This document shows positions 1 through 7,755 of a stretch of 64,000 nt of DNA, in pieces; positions within the stretch are counted from its first letter, which is position 1, and every line of letters starts with the position of its first letter. Below the pieces are notes generated by a model, which had not been told where the DNA came from, did not search any database, and worked only from the letters and a program-made list of their open reading frames with translations. Source of the DNA: Clostridia bacterium (lineage in GTDB: Bacteria > Bacillota > Clostridia > Oscillospirales > CAG-272); assembly GCA_017504605.1 (NCBI GenBank), contig JAFVQW010000054.1, positions 62,001 through 126,000 of the forward strand, read 5' to 3'. A program made the position numbers and the translations under genes.

Positions 1-1178
1 AAGGCGTCCTCGGGCGAGGCGGTCTCTGCCATAAGGGCGAGCTCCTCACGCCGTGCACGAAGGCCCTCGGCCTTCTCTCTCGCGGTGGTAACGCCCTCGC
101 GCGCGGCGAGGTCAAAGAGGCGTATTGCCTCGGGAATATCACGCTCGACGAGCTCACCCTTAAGGTAGACGTCGCCCATAATTTCATAGGCACTGTTCTG
201 TCCGCCCTCGGCGGCAGAGCGGTAGTGATTAAGCGCACGCTCGGGAGAGCGGGGAACAATCTTACCCGCTATGTAGATGTCTCCGAGCCTGCGGTATGCC
301 TCGGCACAGCCGTGCACCGCCGCACTCTCGAGCAGGTCAATAGCCTCGGCCGCATCGGCCTTAACCCCGAGCCCCTCGGCGTAGCAGACGGCGAGAGCAG
401 TGCGCATCGACATATCGCCCTCGTTTGAGAGCAGCTCGGCAATACGGCAGAAGGCCGAGTGAAGGCCGAGCTCACGCGCATCGTGGGCGAGCGAATGGAG
501 CATAGCACTATAGCTTGGGTGACGGGGTGCGGGCGGCTCGGCCGCCTTAACCTGCCGTAGCTGATAGGCGAGACGGAGCGCGTTAATCGGCGGGAGCACG
601 AATTTATCGAGATACCACTTTGCGAAGGCGCTCGAGGGGGGCGTGCCGAGGCCCTCGGCATATCTTTTTGCAAGAGTGACTATACTGTCGGTGTCGTCTG
701 CCGCGGCGGCAAGCGCGAGGTAGTAATTGGCCGCCTCGTCCTCACCGCGGCGTATAAGCTCCTCTGCGAGCACGGGATAGGCCTCAAGACAGCCGATGAC
801 GGCCGAGAAGCGGAGCCAGAAGAAGGCCGCCTCACGGTTCTCGCGCCCGACGAGGCGGGAGTAGCGGAAGCAGGAGTATGGGTCGCACTGCTCGGCGGCG
901 AGGCCAAAGTAGTGCATAGCGAGGTCGAGGTCGCGCGTGGCTATCTCGCCGCGCTCGAGAATTCTGCCGTACTCGCGCATAGCGCGAAGATTGCCGAAGT
1001 CGGCAAGAATACGGTAGCCCTCGGCCGCAATCTCAAACTCCTTGGCATCGAATGCACGGGCAACCTCGCGCTCGATGTCGGCGAGCTCCTCTGCACCGAG
1101 TGCATATTTTTCTTTACATTTCGGGCATATAACTCCGGTATATTCGGACACGTGTCCGCAGGAAGTGCATCTTATCAT
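1..1178 (-). CDS. Zinc-ribbon Sel1-repeat protein (3' end cut by window)
   Basis: The open frame begins at ATG 1178 after a GGGGGA ribosome site and stays open to the left edge, so the C-terminus is missing. The first 25 residues hold two CxxC pairs (CTSCGH and CPKCKEKY), a small zinc ribbon. The rest is alpha-helical and reads as Sel1/TPR-like repeats of about 35 residues, for example 'ALAVCYAEGLGVKADAAEAI' and 'GDIYIAGKIVPRSPERALNH'. Sel1 proteins are generally scaffolds or adaptors, so this is likely a cytoplasmic protein-interaction factor. No enzyme motif is seen and the partner is unknown. The family call is confident; the role is not. Confidence 0.8.
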   Translation of the reverse strand, partial: MIRCTSCGHVSEYTGVICPKCKEKYALGAEELADIEREVARAFDAKEFEIAAEGYRILADFGNLRAMREYGRILERGEIATRDLDLAMHYFGLAAEQCDPYSCFRYSRLVGRENREAAFFWLRFSAVIGCLEAYPVLAEELIRRGEDEAANYYLALAAAADDTDSIVTLAKRYAEGLGTPPSSAFAKWYLDKFVLPPINALRLAYQLRQVKAAEPPAPRHPSYSAMLHSLAHDARELGLHSAFCRIAELLSNEGDMSMRTALAVCYAEGLGVKADAAEAIDLLESAAVHGCAEAYRRLGDIYIAGKIVPRSPERALNHYRSAAEGGQNSAYEIMGDVYLKGELVERDIPEAIRLFDLAAREGVTTAREKAEGLRARREELALMAETASPEDA

Positions 1179-1304
1179 AAATGTCCCCCAATTTTTATCT
1201 GTTATATAAATTTTACTATAAAAATCTTCTTTTGTCAACCTTGATAAATAATTTTAAGTCTGTTTGGAAAATATATATAAAAAATGAAAGGAAGAGGACC
1301 TCGT

Positions 1305-1484
1305 ATGTTCAGAAGAAGCGATAAAAGATGTGCTACGCCCTGGCTCGCGCTCGCGGTCGGCACGCTCGCGGCGGTGGGTGCGGTGAGTATCGTTTGCCGC
1401 GGCAAAAGCTTTATTAAGTGCAAGATGAAAAAAATAGGAGATTTCTTTAAAAGGGAAGAAAAATGCGAGGAGGCAGAGGGGTGA
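1305..1484 (+). CDS. Small single-pass membrane protein, unknown function
   Basis: A 59-residue protein starting at ATG 1305, chosen because GGAAGAGG lies 8-15 bases upstream; the in-frame ATG at 1284 has no ribosome site and overlaps that motif. A short basic N-terminus (MFRRSDKR) is followed by a hydrophobic stretch (about residues 13-30) and a charged, Lys/Glu-rich tail with three cysteines. It looks like a small membrane-anchored protein with its tail in the cytoplasm. It lies just upstream of the dipicolinate synthase genes in the same direction. I do not recognise a family. Confidence 0.55.
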   Translation: MFRRSDKRCATPWLALAVGTLAAVGAVSIVCRGKSFIKCKMKKIGDFFKREEKCEEAEG

Positions 1485-1512
1485 CACGCCCCCGTCCCGA
1501 AGCATAAAATGT
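1484..1512 (+). promoter_or_regulatory. Candidate SigK-like promoter for spoVFAB
   Basis: A CATA-AAA-T element (1503-1510) has an AC dinucleotide 17 bases upstream (1484-1485), matching the loose SigK pattern (-35 AC, -10 CATAnnnT). In Bacillus subtilis spoVF is transcribed by SigK in the mother cell, which makes the match plausible. The motif is short, so chance is not excluded. Confidence 0.3.
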
Positions 1513-1583
1513 AAGTGTACCCAAGGGTATAAAAAACGGGGCCCGACGGCAGGTGCCGCGGGCTCCGAAAGGATTTTGAGAGA

Positions 1584-2339
1584 ATGACAGTAACTACTTA
1601 TGAAAATAGCGAAAGGGGTAGGGTGTGCGCCGAGCTCCTCGGCGCCGCGCCCGAGGCGGCACGGCTTCGCGAGGTTATCATTTTGCCCATTCCGAGCGTC
1701 GCGGGCGGCAAAATTCGCGGCACGGATATACCTATTTCAAGAATAAGCGACGGTGTCGGCGAGGGTGACGCCGTCGTCGGATATTCTCTGCCGCCCCCAT
1801 TTACCGAGGGGCTAAGAGAGCGGGGCGTGCTCGTTTTCGATGCCGCGCTCGATGGCGAATTCCTCTATGAGAATGCCGCTCTGACGGCAGAGGCGGCGCT
1901 CGGGATAATACTCTCGAGCGAGAGGCGCGCGCCGAGGGATATTGAATTCGGTATTGCGGGCTATGGGAGAATAGGCAGACAGCTTGTGAATATGCTCCTC
2001 TTTCTCGGGGCGAGGGTGAGGGTTTTCACAACGAGCGAGAGGCGGCGACTCGAGCTCGGCGAGGCGGGGATTTCCGCCGAGCTTTTACCCCTCGCCGAGG
2101 GGGCGAGCCTCGGTGTGGATATTCTGATTAACACGGCGCCCGCAACACTGTTTAGCCCCGAGAGCCTGACACGGGACGGGGGTATGCGCATAATCGAGCT
2201 TGCCTCGGGTGATAACTTTGACGAAAAAATAAAGGTGGAGAAGTACCCCGCGCTTCCCGCACGTGTATTTCCCGAGAGTGCGGGGCGTGCGCTCTACCGT
2301 GCGGCGAGCCGTGCGCTCCTCGGTGGCGGCTATGAGTAG
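1584..2339 (+). CDS. spoVFA: Dipicolinate synthase subunit A
   Basis: A 251-residue subunit of dipicolinate synthase, which with SpoVFB oxidises dihydrodipicolinate to dipicolinic acid in the mother cell during sporulation. A Rossmann nucleotide-binding motif GYGRIG lies at residues 126-131. The C-terminal 'KYPALPARVFPESAGRAL' stretch is typical of DpaA. At 251 residues it is about 45 shorter than the B. subtilis protein, and the N-terminal part is reduced or divergent; no upstream in-frame extension with a ribosome site was seen. The stop codon overlaps the spoVFB start by 8 bases, so the pair is translationally coupled. Its presence indicates an organism able to make heat-resistant spores. 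Confidence 0.87.
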   Translation: MTVTTYENSERGRVCAELLGAAPEAARLREVIILPIPSVAGGKIRGTDIPISRISDGVGEGDAVVGYSLPPPFTEGLRERGVLVFDAALDGEFLYENAALTAEAALGIILSSERRAPRDIEFGIAGYGRIGRQLVNMLLFLGARVRVFTTSERRRLELGEAGISAELLPLAEGASLGVDILINTAPATLFSPESLTRDGGMRIIELASGDNFDEKIKVEKYPALPARVFPESAGRALYRAASRALLGGGYE

Positions 2340-2901
2340 GCGGATAGGATATTGCCTCACGGGCTCCTTCTGCACCCTCGGGCGGAGCATCGCGGTAATG
2401 CGCTCGCTGACGTCACTCGGGTACGAGCTCGTACCGATTATGAGCGAGAATGCCTTCTATACCGATACACGCTTCGGGCGTGCCGAGGATATTTCGCGCG
2501 AGGTTGAGGCGGTCGCGGGTCGGCGCATAATACACACAATTGTTGACGCCGAGCCGCTCGGCCCCACGCAACCGCTCGATGCGCTCGTCGTCGCACCCTG
2601 CACGGGTAACACGCTGGCAAAGGCGGCGCAGGGAATAACCGACACCGCCGCCACAATGGCTATAAAGGCGCATCTGCGCTCGGACAGACCCCTGCTTATC
2701 GCCCTCGCGACGAACGATGCGATGTCGCAAAACCTCGGCAATATCGGCACGATGCTGAAGCGGCGCTCGGTCGCCTTCGTCCCTATGCATCAGGATAGCC
2801 CGACGGGTAAGCCGCACTCGCTCGTCGCGCGCTTCGAGCTGATACCTGAGTGTCTTGAGGCGCTGTTGCGCGGAGAGCAAAAAAGACCACTGTTTTTATA
2901 G
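2332..2901 (+). CDS. spoVFB: Dipicolinate synthase subunit B (flavoprotein-like)
   Basis: A 189-residue flavoprotein-family protein partnering SpoVFA in dipicolinic acid synthesis. The start ATG 2332 lies inside the end of spoVFA, giving the classic overlapping spoVFAB arrangement; a longer frame opening at 2263 lies wholly inside spoVFA and is rejected. Diagnostic stretches are 'GYCLTGSFCT' near the N-terminus, 'VAPCTGNTLAKAA' (flavoprotein phosphate-binding region) and 'VPMHQDSPTGKPHSLVARFE' near the C-terminus. Length matches the family (about 200). A terminator follows at 2935. Confidence 0.92.
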   Translation: MSRRIGYCLTGSFCTLGRSIAVMRSLTSLGYELVPIMSENAFYTDTRFGRAEDISREVEAVAGRRIIHTIVDAEPLGPTQPLDALVVAPCTGNTLAKAAQGITDTAATMAIKAHLRSDRPLLIALATNDAMSQNLGNIGTMLKRRSVAFVPMHQDSPTGKPHSLVARFELIPECLEALLRGEQKRPLFL

Positions 2902-2914
2902 GACGATTATTTTC

Positions 2915-3123
2915 GGCATAACCGAAAACAAAAGAGAAAGGGATTGTAATCACAGTCCCTTTCTTTTCTTTTCCTTTATTTCGTTGGCAAGACTAAGGTT
3001 GAAAGCCTGCGGCTTTCTTCTTTATCCTTTTGTTTTCTATCGCCGTTTTCGCCCTCTCGGCGTACCCTCGTACGACTTCGGGACGAAGAACGACGATTTC
3101 TGCTCGAAACTAATCGCCCTTTG
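2915..3123. repeat. Dispersed intergenic repeat, copy 1
   Basis: About 209 bases, related to 12124-12328. Shared blocks are GGCATAACCG at the left end, AAGGTTGAAAGCCT-CGGCTTTCTT (interrupted by one variable base), CCCTCTCG-CGTACC, GTACG-CTTCGGG and GATTTCTGCTC. Each copy has a terminator hairpin of unrelated sequence at the same place near its left end. It fills the gap between spoVFB and the acyl-CoA synthetase gene and has no reading frame of its own. Confidence 0.75.
2935..2970 (+). terminator. Rho-independent terminator after spoVFAB
   Basis: A 9-bp stem, AGAAAGGGA (2935-2943) pairing with TCCCTTTCT (2956-2964), is followed by a T-rich run. It sits inside a longer repeated intergenic sequence. 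Confidence 0.7.
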
Positions 3124-3139
3124 TGCGGTATGGTTTACA

Positions 3140-4822
3140 TTATTCTATAGTCATATCGAGCTTAAATCTCATAATCTTGCGAAGGGTATTCTTCGGGAAC
3201 TCCTCGTCACGAACCTTGAGCACGCCGATTTTCTTATAGGAAACGGCGGAGCGGTTATACTCGTTGACGAAGCTCTGAAGATGAGCCTTGATATCGGTAA
3301 TACCGTTCTTCTCGATATATTCCTTGTCGGGATATATCTCGGCAACTATCGTGTTGTACATAGAGCCCCTCTTGCTCTGTCCCTCGTAGACGATGATGTC
3401 GAGAACGCCGGGAACCGAGACGAACTCGCTCTCAATCTCCTCGGGATATACGTTCTTGCCGTTGGAGAGAATGATAAGGTTCTTCTTCCTTCCCGTGATG
3501 TGAATAGCGCCATTCTTGTCAATCTTACCGTAGTCGCCGGTTCTGAAGTAGCCGTCCTCGGTCATAGCATCGGCGGTAGCCGCCTCGTCACCGAAGTAGC
3601 CGAGCATTACGTTCGGGCCCTTGACCTGAATTTCGCCCTCTCCGTCCTCGTTGGGGTCGTCAATTCTGACCTCGTCGCCGTCGATAGGGAAGCCGACACT
3701 GCCCTTAACTATTCTCTGCGAGTGGTTAACCGAGATGAGGGGTGCGCACTCGGTAATTCCGTAGCCGTTAAGAATGGTGATGCCGATGCCGTCGAAGAAC
3801 TTGATAATGTCCTCGTTGATGGCCGCACCGCCCGAGACAAGCAGGTTAAGCCTGCCGCCGAAGGCCGCGGTAATCTTTCCGAAGAGCTTCTTTCTTAAAT
3901 CGATGCCGATTTTACGAAGGCCGTTCGAGAGCTTAATCATAAAGCCGACGAGCTTTTCCTTCTTCTGCTCCTTAAGGGTCGCCTGTATCTTGCGGTAGAA
4001 GGTCTCAATATAAAGGGGAACAAGAACGAGGTGGCCGGGCTGTTGCTCCTTGAGCTCCTTAACCACGTAGCGGATACCGCTCGAGATATAGACCTCGATA
4101 CCAACGCTGTTCTGTCCGTAGATGCTTACCGACGAGCCGTAGGTGTGGTGAGGGGGAAGAACTCCGACCGACTTGTCGGAGAAGTCGATATAGGATACGA
4201 CGTCGGCGAGGTCCCAGATGATAGCTCTCTGCGAGAGCATAACGCCCTTGCCCTTACCCGTCGTGCCCGAGGTGAAGACGAGCTGTGCCATGGCGAGAGG
4301 GTCAATCTCGGTGTCGTAGTAGGAGCGGTCACCCTCTGCGAAGAGAGCCTTGCCCTCGGTGAGGAGCTCGTTAATGCCGACCCCCGTCGCAATAGGCGCG
4401 GGAGCGCCGCAGGCCGCGGCAACCTCGGCCGCCTTCTCTGAAATATCGCCGTCGGCGACGACGAAGTCGGTGCTCGCACGCTTCGCCGTGTCGGAGAGGT
4501 CGGCGGAGCTCCACTCTCTGTCAAGGGGAGTAAGCACCGAGGCGGTGCAGAGCGCCGCGTAATAAACGAGCACCCAGTTATAGGAGAGCTTACCGATAAG
4601 GGTAATATGCTTACCCGCAAGGCCGTTCTTAATAAACGCCGTCGAGAGGGCGCGGACGTCGTCGCGAAGCTCCTCGTAGCTCTTCTTCTGTATCTCCTTA
4701 TCCCTCGGGTCAAGGCGGTATGCGTACGCCCCGTGGCCGCGGAAGCGGTCGCCGATGTCCTCAATCATCTCTCTTATATCGCGATAGTCAACTCTCTCGC
4801 GAATTTTCTTTTCCTGTTTCAT
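3140..4822 (-). CDS. AMP-forming acyl-CoA/acyl-ACP synthetase
   Basis: A 560-residue adenylate-forming enzyme that activates a carboxylic (probably fatty) acid with ATP and transfers it to CoA or ACP. The ATP loop FTSGTTGKGKGV is at residues 183-194 (usually SGTTGxPKG, so the Pro is Gly here). 'GYGITECAPLISVN' is the A5 motif and 'YFRTGDYGKID...GRKKNLI' the A7/A8 region. ATG 4822 is chosen as start because AAGGAG lies 11 bases upstream; a GTG at 4834 overlaps that site. The gene lies 15 bases after a MarR-type regulator gene whose stop codon overlaps this gene's ribosome site, so they form one operon. Substrate cannot be read from sequence. Confidence 0.88.
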   Translation of the reverse strand: MKQEKKIRERVDYRDIREMIEDIGDRFRGHGAYAYRLDPRDKEIQKKSYEELRDDVRALSTAFIKNGLAGKHITLIGKLSYNWVLVYYAALCTASVLTPLDREWSSADLSDTAKRASTDFVVADGDISEKAAEVAAACGAPAPIATGVGINELLTEGKALFAEGDRSYYDTEIDPLAMAQLVFTSGTTGKGKGVMLSQRAIIWDLADVVSYIDFSDKSVGVLPPHHTYGSSVSIYGQNSVGIEVYISSGIRYVVKELKEQQPGHLVLVPLYIETFYRKIQATLKEQKKEKLVGFMIKLSNGLRKIGIDLRKKLFGKITAAFGGRLNLLVSGGAAINEDIIKFFDGIGITILNGYGITECAPLISVNHSQRIVKGSVGFPIDGDEVRIDDPNEDGEGEIQVKGPNVMLGYFGDEAATADAMTEDGYFRTGDYGKIDKNGAIHITGRKKNLIILSNGKNVYPEEIESEFVSVPGVLDIIVYEGQSKRGSMYNTIVAEIYPDKEYIEKNGITDIKAHLQSFVNEYNRSAVSYKKIGVLKVRDEEFPKNTLRKIMRFKLDMTIE

Positions 4823-4837
4823 TTCGTTAAGCACTCC

Positions 4838-5302
4838 TTAAATAATTCTTTTCCCCGTGGGGATAGTAAGGTTTTGAAAATTTTTACTAAGCTTATCGAG
4901 GGTGGAATAGAAGCAGCGAAGCTCCTCCTCGCTTATCCCCTCGTCAACGGTATTTTGAACATTGAGCACCTCGTCGGCTATCCTCTCGGCAAGAGCACGG
5001 CCCTCGTCGGTGAGCGTGATGCGCGAGTTGTAGCCGCGCCCCTCGCTGCCGCCCGTGACGCTTACGTGTCCGCTCCTCTTCAGCGAGGCAATCTCGCGCG
5101 AGACGAGAGAGCGGTCAACCATACTCTGTTGTGCAAGCTCGGCGGCGGTAAGCCCCTCCTCGTGCCGAAGCAGAGTGTAGAGCCAGGACACGTGCACGCT
5201 CTTAATTCCGAGCTCTGACACGGTGTCAACCTTCATTTTCTGTATGCATTTGTGTATTCCCTCAATAAGAAGGGTGAATTTCGCAAATCTGATTTTTTCC
5301 AA
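4838..5302 (-). CDS. MarR-family transcriptional regulator
   Basis: A 154-residue winged-helix regulator. The MarR core is visible: 'LYTLLRHEEGLTAAELAQQS' (helices 2-3), 'VDRSLVSREIASLKRSGHV' (recognition helix), then a wing with GYNSRITLTDEG. The start is a TTG at 5302, six bases after a GGGGGG ribosome site; the frame continues upstream to 5389 but that extension covers the promoter and operator. It is the first gene of an operon with the acyl-CoA/ACP synthetase and probably represses its own promoter through the palindrome at 5333-5348. By analogy with FapR- or FabT-like local control the ligand may be an acyl compound; this is inference. Confidence 0.85.
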   Translation of the reverse strand: MEKIRFAKFTLLIEGIHKCIQKMKVDTVSELGIKSVHVSWLYTLLRHEEGLTAAELAQQSMVDRSLVSREIASLKRSGHVSVTGGSEGRGYNSRITLTDEGRALAERIADEVLNVQNTVDEGISEEELRCFYSTLDKLSKNFQNLTIPTGKRII

Positions 5303-5332
5303 GTACAGCCCCCCTTCATAGGACTTGGTTAA

Positions 5333-5348
5333 TGTTGACCTGTCAACA
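5333..5348. promoter_or_regulatory. Palindromic operator of the MarR regulator
   Basis: TGTTGACCTGTCAACA is a perfect 7-bp inverted repeat with a 2-bp spacer. It begins about 6 bases downstream of the predicted transcription start of the marR operon, a position suited to autorepression. Confidence 0.75.
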
Positions 5349-5360
5349 TCTCCAAAGGGC

Positions 5361-5389
5361 ATTATAGCACAGATGACGGCGTTTGTCAA
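5361..5389 (-). promoter_or_regulatory. Consensus SigA promoter of the marR operon
   Basis: On the minus strand TTGACA (5389-5384), 17-base spacer, TATAAT (5366-5361): a perfect match to the vegetative consensus. Confidence 0.9.
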
Positions 5390-5409
5390 TAGTATTTATA
5401 AAAGGTGTA

Positions 5410-5450
5410 GAAAAGAAGCCGCAGGGTGCGTAGCTTGCACCCTGCGGGAA
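5410..5450 (-). terminator. Terminator after pfkA
   Basis: An 11-bp GC-rich perfect stem (5419-5429 with 5437-5447), followed on the minus strand by CTTCTTTTC. It ends pfkA just before the marR promoter. Confidence 0.85.
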
Positions 5451-5453
5451 AAA

Positions 5454-6518
5454 TTAAAGGTTTATGGTTTTTGCAATCTCGTTGAGAGCGGAAAGTCTGT
5501 CAAGCTTCGCGGCAATCTCCGACTTCATCTTTTCTACCTCATCGGCGGAGAAGGCATCAAGCTGACCCTCCGCGAGCGTGCCCTTATACATCTTGTCAAG
5601 GGCGAGAGCGTAGTTGATGTCGGTCGAGACGATATTACCCGCCTTCTCACAGATGACGATATTCGACTTACCGCTAAGGAGCATCTCAACGGCATAGGAG
5701 CCCATTCTCGATGCGAGAACCCTGTCGCGAAGGCTCGGGTTACCGCCGCGAACGACGTGCGCGAGGCGCGCGAACTTGGTCTCGACACCCGTTTCACTCT
5801 GAATTTTCTTCGCGAGTGCGGGAGCGTACTCACTGCCGACACCCTCGGATACGAGGACGATAAAGTTACGCTTGCCTATATGTCTTGCCTCGGTAATATG
5901 ACGGCAAAGTGCGTCGTCGTCGAAGGGAAACTCGGGAACGACGACACCGGTAGCACCGGTAGCGATAGCGGTATTGAGAGCAATATCGCCCGCGCCGCGG
6001 CCCATAACCTCAACGACGTTGCATCTGGCGTGAGACTCACAGGTGTCGCGGAGCTTATCAACGAGCTCGGTGACGGTGTTCATAGCGGTATCGAAGCCGA
6101 TAGTGCTGTCGGTTGAGGTGATGTCATTGTCGATAGTGCCGGGAATTCCGATGCAGGGAACACCCTCGGCGGTAAGCGCGGTAGCGCCGCGGAAGGTGCC
6201 GTCGCCGCCGATGGCAACGATGCCGTCAATGCAGAACTCGCGGCAGGTGGCAACCGCCTTAGCCATACCCTCGGGAGTCTTGAACTCGGGGCAACGGTCG
6301 GAGTAAAGGAAGGTACCGCCCTTGTTTATAATATTTGATACGTCGCGGATAGCGAGAGGACGGATATCTCCGTCGATAAGTCCCGAGTAGCCGCGGTAAA
6401 TGCCCATAACCTCGACACCGTGTGCAAGAGCGGTGCGTACTACGGCTCTTGCGGCCGCATTCATTCCGGGTGCGTCACCGCCCGAGGTGAGCACGCCAAT
6501 TCTACCGAATTTCTTCAT
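5454..6518 (-). CDS. pfkA: ATP-dependent 6-phosphofructokinase
   Basis: A 354-residue glycolytic enzyme phosphorylating fructose 6-phosphate. The ATP-site motif 'GVLTSGGDAPGMNAAARAVV' is at the N-terminus, 'IGGDGTFRGA' follows near residue 105, and 'GIPGTIDNDI.STDSTIGFDTA' contains the catalytic TIDND segment. The Gly after GGDGT-type Gly104 in ATP-PFKs is conserved as in ATP-using enzymes. It is somewhat longer than the 320-residue bacterial norm. The start ATG 6518 follows GAGAGG; an in-frame TTG at 6536 lies before that site. Transcribed alone from its own promoter. Confidence 0.93.
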   Translation of the reverse strand: MKKFGRIGVLTSGGDAPGMNAAARAVVRTALAHGVEVMGIYRGYSGLIDGDIRPLAIRDVSNIINKGGTFLYSDRCPEFKTPEGMAKAVATCREFCIDGIVAIGGDGTFRGATALTAEGVPCIGIPGTIDNDITSTDSTIGFDTAMNTVTELVDKLRDTCESHARCNVVEVMGRGAGDIALNTAIATGATGVVVPEFPFDDDALCRHITEARHIGKRNFIVLVSEGVGSEYAPALAKKIQSETGVETKFARLAHVVRGGNPSLRDRVLASRMGSYAVEMLLSGKSNIVICEKAGNIVSTDINYALALDKMYKGTLAEGQLDAFSADEVEKMKSEIAAKLDRLSALNEIAKTINL

Positions 6519-6541
6519 AGTATATTTACCTCTCAAATTAT

Positions 6542-6555
6542 GTTAAAATTTTAAC
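6542..6555. promoter_or_regulatory. Palindrome between promoter and start of pfkA
   Basis: GTTAAAATTTTAAC is a perfect 14-bp palindrome just downstream of the predicted pfkA transcription start. It may be an operator, but AT-rich palindromes occur by chance more often than GC-rich ones. Confidence 0.35.
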
Positions 6556-6563
6556 TCTTGCTT

Positions 6564-6592
6564 ATTATACAACATTATTTTCACAATTTCAA
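6564..6592 (-). promoter_or_regulatory. SigA promoter of pfkA
   Basis: Minus strand TTGAAA (6592-6587), 17 bases, TATAAT (6569-6564). Confidence 0.8.
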
Positions 6593-6677
6593 GGGAGTAA
6601 CGATAATAATTTCAAAAAAACGACAGCTTGTTAAAATTAATTACAATTTTGTGCGCGCATAATATTTATATTTATGA

Positions 6678-6706
6678 TTGACAAAAGGCGGGTTTTATGA
6701 TAGAAT
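6678..6706 (+). promoter_or_regulatory. SigA promoter of the mgsA-like/holA operon
   Basis: TTGACA (6678-6683), 17-base spacer, TAGAAT (6701-6706). The leader of about 65 bases to the first ATG shows no clear riboswitch. Confidence 0.8.
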
Positions 6707-6777
6707 TATGCCATAAGTGGCGTGGACAAGCCTGCTGCGAGACAACCCTTTCGCTGTGACAGAGGAGGATTTGACCG

Positions 6778-7212
6778 ATGTATATTGCAATTATTGCTGA
6801 AGATAATAAAAAAGAGCTTATGGCGCAGTTCTGTATTGCATACTGCGGACCGCTCTCGCGTCACCATCTTTGCGCGACGCACGTTACGGGAACCTACATC
6901 TCCGAGGCGACCGGCCTCGAGATTGAGACCTTTCTCGCGGGCTCGTCGGGCGGCACCGAGCAGATTGCCTCGATGATATCCTACAACGAGATTGACCTCG
7001 TATTCTACTTCAGGAGCACCGACCCGGCTAAGGAGCCCGGCGAGGCGGAGCTTAATCTCTTGCGGCTTTGTGACGTATATAACGTTCCTCTTGCGACGAA
7101 CATCGCGAGCGCCGAGGTGCTCGTTACCGCGCTCGAGAGCGGAATTCTCGGCTGGCGCGAGCTTATCAATCCTCGCAGCGAGTACAACGTCAAAAAGCGC
7201 GCGGGCAAATAA
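6778..7212 (+). CDS. Methylglyoxal synthase-like protein, active site altered
   Basis: A 144-residue MGS-like domain protein. It aligns end to end with methylglyoxal synthase: 'IAIIAEDNKKELM' with the AHDHCKQ region, 'GTYISEATGLEI' with the phosphate-binding loop, 'GSSGGTEQIA' with GPxGGDQQ, 'IDLVFYFR' with IDVLIFFxDP, and 'VPLATNIASAE'. In E. coli MgsA the key residues are His19, Asp71, Asp91, His98 and Asp101. Here His19 is replaced by Glu (E8), Asp71 by Thr (T60), and no His98 equivalent is seen. It may therefore not make methylglyoxal, or may bind a phosphosugar as a sensor. First gene of a run with DUF1934, holA and the cyclophilin gene. Confidence 0.75.
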   Translation: MYIAIIAEDNKKELMAQFCIAYCGPLSRHHLCATHVTGTYISEATGLEIETFLAGSSGGTEQIASMISYNEIDLVFYFRSTDPAKEPGEAELNLLRLCDVYNVPLATNIASAEVLVTALESGILGWRELINPRSEYNVKKRAGK

Positions 7213-7287
7213 CGCTCCGAGACACTTTTTAAAAAATTGGGGGCTGTCGGCTTGCGAGAGCCCCTATAAATATAATTGGTGGTTTTT

Positions 7288-7737
7288 ATGGAAATCAGCT
7301 TTCAGGCCGACGTGTCGGTAAGGTCGGTAATATCGGATATAGACGGCGCGGGCCTTCAGGTGGGCGAGCCCGAGAGGGCAAAGAGCAGCTCTGTCGGAAC
7401 GCTTACCGACCTCGGCGGCGGGGTATATCGCATCACCTATACCGAGAGCACCGAGGGCGGCGAGGTTAATACGACCCTCGAGATAGAGGGTGAGGGGCTC
7501 ACACTTAAAAGAGAGGGGGCGCTTTCGTCACAAATGCGCTTTCGCGAGGGTGAGGAATATAAGACGTTGTATTCCGTACCCCCCTACAGCTTTGATATGG
7601 TAATTCTTCCGCGGCGGGTGGATATTTCCGCCTCGCGCGCGAGGATTGATATACGCCTCGTCTACGATATGACTGTCGGCGGCGTGGCAAGACGTGTAAA
7701 TATGAGGGCCTCGGCCGTATCACGCGGGCTTAACTGA
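7288..7737 (+). CDS. DUF1934 (YwiB-like) beta-barrel protein
   Basis: A 149-residue small soluble protein starting at ATG 7288 after a TTGGTGG site. The pattern 'GGGVYRITYTEST.GGEVNTTLEIEGEGLTLKREGALSSQMRFREGE' matches the DUF1934 family, a calycin-like beta-barrel of unknown function in Firmicutes. It is almost entirely predicted beta-strand with no signal peptide. In Firmicutes these genes are commonly found beside housekeeping genes; here it lies directly before holA, 18 bases apart. No catalytic residue set is known for the family. Confidence 0.7.
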   Translation: MEISFQADVSVRSVISDIDGAGLQVGEPERAKSSSVGTLTDLGGGVYRITYTESTEGGEVNTTLEIEGEGLTLKREGALSSQMRFREGEEYKTLYSVPPYSFDMVILPRRVDISASRARIDIRLVYDMTVGGVARRVNMRASAVSRGLN

Positions 7738-7755
7738 CCGCACGGGAGGAGAAAA

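Noticed and set aside
2855..3898. 347-residue plus-strand frame crossing the dispersed repeat and the acyl-CoA synthetase gene
   Set aside because: Covers a terminator and runs antisense to a clear enzyme; no start signal.
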